From: JBHPGW01 sp042569785 | GTDB lineage: Bacteria > Planctomycetota > Phycisphaerae > Sedimentisphaerales > Anaerobacaceae | Assembly (NCBI GenBank): GCA_042569785.1 | Contig: JBHPGW010000012.1 | Span: 1-49,978 of the forward strand | Direction: 5' to 3' | Length of the DNA: 49,978 nucleotides | Part shown: piece by piece, positions 42,631 through 49,978 of the stretch | How positions within the stretch are numbered: the first letter of the stretch is position 1 | Layout of the letters: each line of letters starts with the position of its first letter | Made by a program: the position numbers and the translations under genes | The notes under the pieces: model-generated | What the model was told of the DNA's origin: nothing | Databases searched by the model: none | The model's input: the letters and a program-made list of their open reading frames with translations, nothing else

Positions 42631-43874
42631 CTGCGTATTTCAAAGTTAAGCAAAATGCCATCGTATATCTTATCTATCAATTCCTGCGGCAAATCAATAG
42701 CAATCTCGCGGGTTCGGCCATAACGGCCTTTTGAAATTACACTGCTTCTCAGTAACGAGTACATATCCAGTTCGTTGATCATATCAGTAAAAGCTCTACG
42801 GGTAAGAGGTCTAAGGCTGGTCTTGTTGCAAAAGACAGCATAGGTGGCATAGGCCTGACTGGTGTCTATTGGAGAATCCTGTTTTTTGCGGATGGTCTGG
42901 ATTACTGCTGCCATAACAATCTGTAGTTGCGGCGGTGCTGTTCGTATCATTGTGATATATTTGTCATGCTCTATTTGGGATGAGGCTTCATCGACAAGTT
43001 CAAGTGAAATCTTAGAACCCGCCTTTTCGGCCAGGTAGGCACTTCTGGATAATAATGCTACGGCCTGTCTGGCATCGCCATGGTCACGACTGGACAGGGC
43101 TGCAACTTTTTCAATGACCCCGGTTTCTATCGAATTTTTACGCAGGGCTTTTTCCACACGAATGCTGAGAATTCGCTGAAGGTCAACCGCATCGTATGGT
43201 TTGAAGATAACTTCATTGAGTTTTAGAAAAGACTTTACGCGGGGATCGAGATTGTCCGGCCAATCAAGGCGGTTTGATACAAATACAAGAATCAGCTTTG
43301 CGGGAATTCTCTGGGGTAACCTGCGAACAAGGAAAGTCATGAAGGTGTCTTTGTCCCTTTTTATGTTGTCGACCTCATCAATGAAAAGAACAAGGTAGCC
43401 ATTGTAATCGGTCAATGATGCTTCAATTCTCAGCATAAGTTCTTCCAAGGAAATACCCTTTTTGTAACGCTTGCTGGCATTGAGAAGGCAGGCAAGATCA
43501 TTTAAAGCACGAAAACACGGCCTTGGTGTTGAAAGATCAAGATGTTCATATCGCATGGGGACTTTTTTCTTAGAGCACATCTCTGCCAGTAGATTCAGGA
43601 AGTAACTCATTGTCAGGGTTTTGCCGGTTCCGGTTTTGCCCCAGATTGCCAAGTGAACCGGGTGATCATTACGCAGTACAGGGGCGAAATGTGAGCTGAG
43701 TTCGTGGATTTCGGCATTACGTACATTGGCATTGAAAATTTCATCAAGGACAGCTAATTGCTCTGCTTTTATGAGTTGCTCATCGTCAAGAAAACGGCGG
43801 TTTTGGATTATTGTATGGTCGAGCATGTGCTGGATTTGGCCGACAATTTTGCTGCGGACTTTTGTAGGTTCCAT
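42627..43874 (-). CDS. cdc6: Archaeal-type Orc1/Cdc6 initiator (415 aa), right copy
   Basis: Identical to 6105-7352. The start codon lies inside the ORB-like box 43869-43879; the TATA box is at 43914-43921. Confidence 0.88.
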   Translation of the reverse strand: MEPTKVRSKIVGQIQHMLDHTIIQNRRFLDDEQLIKAEQLAVLDEIFNANVRNAEIHELSSHFAPVLRNDHPVHLAIWGKTGTGKTLTMSYFLNLLAEMCSKKKVPMRYEHLDLSTPRPCFRALNDLACLLNASKRYKKGISLEELMLRIEASLTDYNGYLVLFIDEVDNIKRDKDTFMTFLVRRLPQRIPAKLILVFVSNRLDWPDNLDPRVKSFLKLNEVIFKPYDAVDLQRILSIRVEKALRKNSIETGVIEKVAALSSRDHGDARQAVALLSRSAYLAEKAGSKISLELVDEASSQIEHDKYITMIRTAPPQLQIVMAAVIQTIRKKQDSPIDTSQAYATYAVFCNKTSLRPLTRRAFTDMINELDMYSLLRSSVISKGRYGRTREIAIDLPQELIDKIYDGILLNFEIRS

Positions 43875-44842
43875 CGGAATTTTACCTGCAGATGTCTTTA
43901 TTGGAAGGGCAAGTATATAAAACTTACGATTCTGAAAGCAAAGCCACTAAGAGTGGTTTTCCGATGGAACTTTGAGAGGCAGGTTTGAGAAGCATAGGTA
44001 ATCCAAATCGCTATAATATCCTTCAGTATTGAAAATAAAAAAGATACATACCTTTTATTATTATAACCGTTTTTTCCATCGGAAAATTACTGCCGGCGAT
44101 GGCGGCTCCCGAAAGTGCTTCTGCGAACTGTCGATTTATTCCTGCGAATTGTCGATTAATTCGCTGAACTGTCGATTTAATCACAGCCGAACTGTCGATT
44201 TATTCGCCGAAATCGTCGATTTAACCGGTGCCTGGAAGGGCTGAACTGTCGATTAATTAAGTGCCAAAATACGCCCCAAACGCCTTTAACACTTGTTATA
44301 TCAAGCAGTTGTGAACTGTCTATTTAATCAACTATATTATTAATAATTACTATTTTCAGTACCTAAGATGCCCTGGGATTTAGATTGTTGGTTCTTGTGT
44401 GCCCCCCCCCAGACACTACGATAAATCTTTTCCCCTTCGGGGACCGGCCTTACGGCCTAAAGATTTATCTCCGTGTCTGGGGTCTGTTTTGTTACTACTG
44501 CTTGGTTGCACACGCCCACTGCCACTGTTAAGGGGTTACACTTGTTTGTTACTACCGAGAAGTCATGCCTCCCCATTATTACTGTCCAGTGAAAACACAT
44601 AGTCACTACTACTCAGTTACAGATACTTGTTATTACTTATTGGTTATGACATCCCTGTTATTACTAATCAGTTAATTCTATCAGTTGCTGCTAATCAGTT
44701 AATATTGTCAGTTACGATTAAACAGTAAATACATAGGTGTACTACATAGCTGTGGTAACAATGAGCTATTATTAGGGTACTGACATCCCCTAAAACCCCT
44801 GCTTGAGGGGGGCGGCGGCATCAATCTATATACTCCAAAATA
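43869..44842. other. Putative origin region, right copy
   Basis: ORB-like boxes at 43869-43879, 43959-43969 and 44074-44084; iterons at 44124-44327; T-shaped fold at 44407-44482; degenerate AACTGATTAG repeats at 44499-44715. Confidence 0.6.
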
Positions 44843-44844
44843 TA

Positions 44845-44905
44845 CTTACCAGAAGGTACGAAAAACGAAACATTTATATATAAGTACATCTTACCTATAG
44901 GTAAG
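44845..44905 (+). promoter_or_regulatory. TATA promoter flanked by two dyads, right copy
   Basis: Dyad at 44845-44860, TATA box at 44873-44880, perfect palindrome CTTACCTATAGGTAAG at 44890-44905. Confidence 0.65.
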
Positions 44906-44942
44906 AGCCCCCACTAAGAGGGATTCAGTCGGAGGAGCTAAA

Positions 44943-45179
44943 ATGAACGAACGAAAAAAGAAAGACATCATAGATCTTGTCCGTGCCAAGGGCAAATTAC
45001 CCACAGACCCATATGGCGAAATACTGTCACCGGATGAGCTTTTAGTCTGGTTTGGGTTGAATGAATGTTTAACGCCAGCAGAGCTGTATATTATTAGAGG
45101 GGAATTAGTGGCAATGGTTGAAATTGAAGACGCTATAAACAAAATAAATACTTCTGAAGCACTACGAGGGGGTGATTAA
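44943..45179 (+). CDS. Hypothetical protein (78 aa), right copy
   Basis: Identical to 4800-5036; first gene of the small-gene run. Confidence 0.7.
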   Translation: MNERKKKDIIDLVRAKGKLPTDPYGEILSPDELLVWFGLNECLTPAELYIIRGELVAMVEIEDAINKINTSEALRGGD

Positions 45180-45181
45180 AA

Positions 45182-46045
45182 ATGGCTTGGAGACCAGCAA
45201 GGTTTCTGATTGAGGGGATGCTTGATAATGCCAGCCCAAATAAAGTCACAGGGTGGATGAGATTTACCGGAATGAAAGAAAAAGTAACCTTTGATTTAGA
45301 AGGCGACTTTCACAGAGATATACGGGGGGCGAAGATTCGTTTCAGAGGTAGTGCAGTTAATAACAGCGAAGAGGCAGAAAAATATATGGGGGACTTCTGC
45401 CAGCAGCAGATCGGCAAAGTTGGTGATATGACGGCGGGCTTGCCACCGGCGGATTATGTATCTGGCTATTGTTATCTGGAATGGTACTCAAATAAAAACG
45501 GTCGAGTTGTAATTGAAATTGAACAAAAGCAGGTCGAATTGCTCACTATGCCAATATCAGTCCGTGAATCTGAACCTATCCCCAGAGAGCAGCAGAATCA
45601 AAATATGGCCGAGTTTTTGGGGAAAATTGCACACGCAATGAAAATACCGGAAGAAAATGCGATTTGCATCGATGGCAAAACAATTATTAAGGCCAATAGC
45701 AAGATACGCGGAATGAAGTTGCTTACACAGGAAATCCGCAAAAAACTGCCGCCACTTTACGCCCAGGACGGCAAAGGCGGAAAGGCAATTGCTTATCTGA
45801 AGCTGTTCACTCCCGATTCCGGCTTTACTTGGTGGATTACGGAAGGCAGCCCAATTAAGGATAAGAATGGAAACGAAGTTGATTTTCATTTCTTCGGTCT
45901 TGTGGAAGGTCAGTTTAAGGAACTTGGTTACGTTAGTCTCAAAGAGATTGAAGAGGTCAGAGGCCCTATGGGGCTTCCAATCGAAAGAGATTTGCACTGG
46001 CAACCGAAGACCTTGGAGGAGATAGCACCGGAAATATTCAAATAA
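45182..46045 (+). CDS. DUF2958-domain protein (287 aa), right copy
   Basis: Mirror of 3934-4797 without the undetermined base; the ambiguous residue is Arg here. Confidence 0.75.
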   Translation: MAWRPARFLIEGMLDNASPNKVTGWMRFTGMKEKVTFDLEGDFHRDIRGAKIRFRGSAVNNSEEAEKYMGDFCQQQIGKVGDMTAGLPPADYVSGYCYLEWYSNKNGRVVIEIEQKQVELLTMPISVRESEPIPREQQNQNMAEFLGKIAHAMKIPEENAICIDGKTIIKANSKIRGMKLLTQEIRKKLPPLYAQDGKGGKAIAYLKLFTPDSGFTWWITEGSPIKDKNGNEVDFHFFGLVEGQFKELGYVSLKEIEEVRGPMGLPIERDLHWQPKTLEEIAPEIFK

Positions 46046-46085
46046 GCAAGAACCGCCATAGAGCGGTTCGGCTGGAGGGATAAAA

Positions 46086-46316
46086 ATGTGCGGGCCTAAC
46101 TATGAGCTTATGTCGGCTCTTGATGAGATTGAAACTGAGCTTGATGAAAAATTGCTCAGTTTTATTAAGGAATGGAAAAAATATGTACAAATGTTGCCTG
46201 TATTTAGTAAAGGTGAAGAGACACTTGCAAAGTGGCAGGAAGAGTTTTGTGCCAACATAAAAAATAAACTTGGCGATTTCGAGCACCTGGGCAAGCTTGA
46301 CTTCCTGCTTAAATAA
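46086..46316 (+). CDS. Small acidic protein (76 aa), right copy
   Basis: Identical to 3663-3893; paralogue of the next gene. Confidence 0.65.
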   Translation: MCGPNYELMSALDEIETELDEKLLSFIKEWKKYVQMLPVFSKGEETLAKWQEEFCANIKNKLGDFEHLGKLDFLLK

Positions 46317-46340
46317 GACAGTTCGTCTGGAGGGACAAAA

Positions 46341-46556
46341 ATGTGTTGTATACCTAACTTTGAAGAAATGGAACTCGATATGGATAAAACCTTGTTGAGT
46401 TTATTTTGGCAATGGAAGTTTTTTACATTAGAGTGGGTTACTGAGGAAGAGATGGGGGATATGGATTCAATAATTAAGAATTTTTTGTCTCAGATGCAAA
46501 GTCGTTTAATAGATTTACAGAAGGAAGGAAAGTTAGACAAGCCAACAGAAGATTAA
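46341..46556 (+). CDS. Small acidic protein (71 aa), right copy
   Basis: Identical to 3423-3638. Confidence 0.65.
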   Translation: MCCIPNFEEMELDMDKTLLSLFWQWKFFTLEWVTEEEMGDMDSIIKNFLSQMQSRLIDLQKEGKLDKPTED

Positions 46557-46626
46557 ATGTTGATGTTGTTGTAATTGGTAAGAAAATAAGCCGACCACAA
46601 TAAGACGGTTAGCTGGAGAAATAAAA

Positions 46627-46908
46627 ATGGGAGAACCGAAAGAAAAAGTTGTTAAAGGCCCAAGGGCCTTACCCATAGTGGGATGTGGGGGAACAATATA
46701 TTTTGTTGACCTGAGGTTGAGGGAATTCAGAGATATTAAAGACTTTAGTAACTCTGTCAGGTTTGGCAGCGAGAAAGGGCAGCAAATTTGCAAAGAAACC
46801 GGTGTTGTTTCGTGTCCCAGTTGTGGGATGAGTACCATTGTATCACAAGCGTTTGAGAACGAGGCACTTCGTTGTATGCAGTGTTTTAACAGGATTGAGC
46901 CGTCATAG
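46627..46908 (+). CDS. Zinc-ribbon-like protein (93 aa), right copy
   Basis: Identical to 3071-3352, with CPSCG and CMQC. Confidence 0.65.
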   Translation: MGEPKEKVVKGPRALPIVGCGGTIYFVDLRLREFRDIKDFSNSVRFGSEKGQQICKETGVVSCPSCGMSTIVSQAFENEALRCMQCFNRIEPS

Positions 46909-47055
46909 GGCGAGTAGAACGTTTTGATTGTGGCGGTTCGTAGTTAAGAGATATTGAAGGCGGGGATATGCTTAAGTAGCCATAAACCTTCAAGATAACT
47001 TAAGAAGCACAAAAACAAAGCAGTGCCTGATGCAGGGGCACGGAGGTTGATAAAG

Positions 47056-47472
47056 ATGGAAACTAAAATCACAAAATTAGATAAGCCGACAGTTAAGTAT
47101 ATTGGAGAACGCGTGAAAACTGTGGTCAAGTCGTTAGCAAATGAGTTGGGTGTGATGATTGATTTAGGTAATTGTACTTTCCGCACCAGCAATTGTAGAT
47201 TTCAACTAAAAGTTGCGGTGTTAGACCCCGAAGGCAAGCCGATGACTGAAGAAATGGACTCATTTAGAAGCAATGCGAAATTTTTTGGTTTTGAACCCGA
47301 TGACCTTGGCAAAAAATTTACCATTCAAGGACAGTCATACACTATCTGCGGTTTCAATCCAAAGAGCAGCAAGTATCGTATCATAGTACAGTCTGGTAAT
47401 GGCAAAAAATACAAATTTACTTGTCGTGGCGTTTTAAGAGCATTGGGCAGAGAAATACCTGACTATCTCTGA
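47056..47472 (+). CDS. Phage/plasmid-type hypothetical protein (138 aa), right copy
   Basis: Identical to 2507-2923. The start is set by GGAGGT at 47042-47047. Confidence 0.7.
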   Translation: METKITKLDKPTVKYIGERVKTVVKSLANELGVMIDLGNCTFRTSNCRFQLKVAVLDPEGKPMTEEMDSFRSNAKFFGFEPDDLGKKFTIQGQSYTICGFNPKSSKYRIIVQSGNGKKYKFTCRGVLRALGREIPDYL

Positions 47473-47539
47473 GACGGTTCACCCGATTTGTGTAACCCAT
47501 AAACAACAAAGGTGGTTCACAATGTGAAAGATCGAAACA

Positions 47540-47568
47540 TTTATATAAGTGCCTTGCTTATGGGTAAG
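47540..47568 (+). promoter_or_regulatory. TATA box and variant dyad, right copy
   Basis: TATA box 47540-47547, dyad 47553-47568. Confidence 0.6.
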
Positions 47569-47805
47569 AGAGACATAAAACTTTCGATAAAAATGCGACA
47601 ATCAAAACTATTCGGGGAAAAGGAACTAATTCTTTTAGAGAAACGAATCGATGGGAATAAGAAAGACCCGACGGGTTTGTGGTCGAGAAAAGTGAAGCCG
47701 AAAGTGATTGAAATGGTCAACGAGTGGATGCCAAGAAGAAGACAGCTCAAAAAGGTTGTAAGAGAAATTCGGCCAAGCTGTGAAAATAAAACCATCTGCG
47801 AATAA
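47560..47805 (+). CDS. Basic hypothetical protein (81 aa), right copy
   Basis: Identical to 2174-2419. Alternative starts are GTG 47524 and ATG 47593. Confidence 0.55.
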   Translation: MGKRDIKLSIKMRQSKLFGEKELILLEKRIDGNKKDPTGLWSRKVKPKVIEMVNEWMPRRRQLKKVVREIRPSCENKTICE

Positions 47806-47853
47806 ATCTGATTGAAGTCAGAGATTTCTATAACACATAACTATCAGATCGAA

Positions 47854-48066
47854 TTACGAAGCAGGCCTTGTAGAGATCGATATGGTTGACTTCGACAACG
47901 TTGCTGTAAGCATTTCCAATATATGACATCTCTCAAGGCTGGTTACGGCCTGAATAACCTCTTTTTCCCTGGCTTTTGTTTGTGAATATCTTCTGGACAG
48001 GATCGCTGCTTTCGTTGCGGCGTTTTGGCCGATTACTTGTAATGTCAGCCTTTTCAGTTTCCTCAT
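47854..48066 (-). CDS. Small basic hypothetical protein (70 aa), right copy
   Basis: Identical to 1913-2125, with its TATA box at 48102-48109. Confidence 0.45.
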   Translation of the reverse strand: MRKLKRLTLQVIGQNAATKAAILSRRYSQTKAREKEVIQAVTSLERCHILEMLTATLSKSTISISTRPAS

Positions 48067-48201
48067 AATGGATCACCAGCGTAATGGGATACTGTGTTGA
48101 GTTTATAAATTTTTTCCAAATTTCTCATGTCTTCTTTCTCTTCCCCGCACCCGACCCTTGTTCCCTATGATTACTGGCAGGTAGCGACAAAAATAGAAAG
48201 A

Positions 48202-48209
48202 TTTATATA
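48202..48209 (+). promoter_or_regulatory. Archaeal-type TATA box of the 206-aa/HerA operon, right copy
   Basis: GAAAGA-TTTATATA, 48 bp before the ATG, with AGGTGG at 48247-48252. Confidence 0.6.
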
Positions 48210-48256
48210 TGCGACCGCATTTACTACCATAAAGGAATAAATTTACAGGTGGTAAA

Positions 48257-48877
48257 ATGGACGAAATCGCTATGGCAAAAGGCCCCGTTTTTGACGTGGG
48301 ATATGTACCGTATTTTTATCAAGCAGGTAAATTCTTAGCCTATGGAATGCCGGATAAAACCGGCTTGACTGGGCTATCAGATCAAGGATCTGCCGGGTAC
48401 GACTTTACTTCTGATCTGATTCCGGAAAAAGGGCATTTCAGGCATCAGAACACGGTAGAGGATATAGTTCGTAATGGTTATTTTCCGATCTCAAAATCCG
48501 AGCCTGAGACAGCTATTATCTCTGATAAGAAGCAAACATCAGGCCTTGGCCTGAGCGATATCATCAGCCAGGTAAGAAAGCGTTACCAGATTTATGAAAG
48601 TAACATCTATCAGATCGAGATGGGTAAATGTTATGCACTCAATTCTGTGTTTTATGTTGAGGCTATGCGTGGCGGTCTTCCACAGAACAGCCGTGAAGCC
48701 TACAGTATCAGTAAGAGCCTGCGGGAGCTATACGAACAGGGACGGGATGAACGTGTGAGATTATGGCAGGATGTATCCAAGCTAAAACAGGCACTTCCCG
48801 AGCAGGCCCAGCAGTACTTAACAGCCTACCGGAAGGTTTCGATTCTTGAAGATGACTCGATAGGTGATCCACTTTGA
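48257..48877 (+). CDS. Hypothetical protein upstream of HerA-like ATPase (206 aa), right copy
   Basis: Identical to 1102-1722. Its TGA overlaps the next ATG by one base. Confidence 0.75.
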   Translation: MDEIAMAKGPVFDVGYVPYFYQAGKFLAYGMPDKTGLTGLSDQGSAGYDFTSDLIPEKGHFRHQNTVEDIVRNGYFPISKSEPETAIISDKKQTSGLGLSDIISQVRKRYQIYESNIYQIEMGKCYALNSVFYVEAMRGGLPQNSREAYSISKSLRELYEQGRDERVRLWQDVSKLKQALPEQAQQYLTAYRKVSILEDDSIGDPL

Positions 48878-49978
48878 TGCAGCGAGTACAGGAGTTATGC
48901 CGGAAATTGAAGCCTGTTATGGGCAGTAAAATAGACAGATTATGGAAAGCCTATTTAGCTGAATCCGATGCAGGCGGCAAGGCCGACATAGAGCAGACTC
49001 TGGAACTATTGGCGGCTAAACATCTTGGTATGAGCTATGAGCTTGACCGCTCACCATTTCCGCCGCCGCCAAAGAAGTTTGCCATATCCGGCGATATTGA
49101 ACTCGGATCTATTTCCTATGCAGCTGAGAAGTTGTACCCGTTCTGCTTTAAGAGCCAGCGTTTAAAAGAGCATATTCTGGTAGCTGGAAGGAGTGGTTCT
49201 GGAAAGACCAACCTTACATTCATGCTTATGCAGGGGATAATGTCCCGGGGCATTAAGGTGCTTGCCCTGGATTGGAAGCGGGGCTATCGGGACCTGATGA
49301 CACTGTATCCTGATCTTCATGTTTACACCGTTGGCAGAAATGTTTCGCCGCTTCGGTTCAATCCTTTGATACCACCAGCTGGTTGTGAGCCTCATATCTG
49401 GATCAAGCTCATTGTCGATGTTATTGCCGGTGCCTATCTCGGCGGTGAGGGAGTTATCAGTCTATTAGTCGCAGGTCTCGACCATTTGTATCGCGAGGCA
49501 GGGATATTCGATAAACAACAGACTCGCTGGCCAACGATTCACGAGTTGCTTGTCTGGCTAAAGACCGTCAAACTCAAGGGAAGAGCTGCGATGTGGCAGG
49601 CCTCGGCAGAGAGAATACTGCTGGCGATGACATACGGTGAATTCGGAGCGGTTCTAAATACCCAGGACAATAATCATGTTGCAGAACTTCTCAATTGCAA
49701 CGCGGTTCTTGAGATGGATGGTTTATCCAGTTCGTCAGACAGAGTTATGTTCTCCGAGTCCCTGACATTATACCTGTACCGCTATCGTCTCGCACAGGGC
49801 CCGCAGGATAAGATCAGTAATGTGATCATTCTTGAAGAGGCCCATAACCTGTTATTGAAGAAGTCATCGGAGTCAAAGGAATCAATTCTGGAGACTTCTA
49901 TCAGAATGGTAAGGCAGTATGGTTTAGGCTATATCTTTGTTGATCAGTCCGCATCGCTTTTGAGCAAAGTTGCCTTTG
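48877..49978 (+). CDS. HerA/VirB4-type ATPase, right copy (3' end cut by window)
   Basis: Identical to 1-1102 mirrored. Walker A GRSGSGKTN and Walker B VIILEEAHN; the frame is open to the last base. Confidence 0.85.
   Translation, partial: MQRVQELCRKLKPVMGSKIDRLWKAYLAESDAGGKADIEQTLELLAAKHLGMSYELDRSPFPPPPKKFAISGDIELGSISYAAEKLYPFCFKSQRLKEHILVAGRSGSGKTNLTFMLMQGIMSRGIKVLALDWKRGYRDLMTLYPDLHVYTVGRNVSPLRFNPLIPPAGCEPHIWIKLIVDVIAGAYLGGEGVISLLVAGLDHLYREAGIFDKQQTRWPTIHELLVWLKTVKLKGRAAMWQASAERILLAMTYGEFGAVLNTQDNNHVAELLNCNAVLEMDGLSSSSDRVMFSESLTLYLYRYRLAQGPQDKISNVIILEEAHNLLLKKSSESKESILETSIRMVRQYGLGYIFVDQSASLLSKVAF

Larger units (their letters stand above)
25045..49978. repeat. Right arm of the inverted repeat
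   Basis: Reverse complement of 1-24934, differing at 35651 (T against the mirrored G) and resolving the N of 4242 (mirror 45737 is C). The ends of both arms stop at the same base inside the HerA-like gene. Confidence 0.97.

Overview
The window is one giant inverted repeat. Bases 1-24934 reappear as their reverse complement in 25045-49978 (position p pairs with 49979-p), around a 110-bp unpaired centre at 24935-25044. Every left-arm gene I compared has an identical right-arm copy. I see only two differences: an N at 4242 and one substitution (14328/35651) that changes Gly44 to Trp in a NifU-like fusion protein. Both ends stop at the same base of the same gene. This could be a fold-back or assembly artefact, or a real head-to-head duplication; the sequence alone cannot decide. 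Biologically there is about 25 kb of unique sequence. Each feature is described fully on the left arm and briefly on the right arm.

The unique 25 kb has two parts joined at a tRNA-Asp(GTC) gene. From the centre to the tRNA (24934 down to 10187) it looks like the chromosome of an anaerobic planctomycete, probably Phycisphaerae/Sedimentisphaerales-like. The reasons are a PEP-CTERM protein with an IPEPATL...GLGGLMLRKRK tail, a sigma70-type promoter on the tRNA, clear Shine-Dalgarno sequences, and a MinD/Mrp/NifX-like/DUF5320/DUF1847/DUF89 metal-protein cluster. From the tRNA to the window end (10112 down to 1) lies an integrated element. Next to the tRNA 3' end are a tyrosine integrase and an excisionase-like gene. 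Beyond them come a replication-relaxation-like protein, an archaeal-type Orc1/Cdc6 initiator with an elaborate putative origin, a minus-strand run of small unknown genes, and a HerA/VirB4-type ATPase cut by the window edge.

The element is the most unusual part. Its initiator is Orc1/Cdc6, not DnaA or a plasmid Rep. Three ORB-like TTCCGATGGAA sites surround the cdc6 promoter, and one contains the cdc6 start codon. Seven iterons and a T-shaped fold lie upstream. At least five genes have archaeal-style TATA boxes, with BRE-like A-rich flanks at the clearest ones, while the integrase and tRNA promoters are bacterial (TTGCGC-17-TATAAT and TTGACA-18-TATATT). It looks like an archaeal-type replicon carrying a bacterial integration module, integrated in a bacterium.

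The host cluster (20368 to 10876, all minus strand) encodes three NifX-like domains, two ferredoxin-bearing MinD-type ATPases, an Mrp-NifX fusion, an IscU/NifU-metallo-beta-lactamase fusion, a DUF1847 protein, two MPxGDxTGP proteins and a DUF89 protein. A DAHP synthase and a NapH-like membrane ferredoxin follow. It resembles Fe-S or metallocluster handling machinery without nitrogenase genes. Between it and the centre are an IS256-family transposase, a small membrane protein, a 21-codon leader-peptide remnant, the PEP-CTERM gene and one unknown gene.
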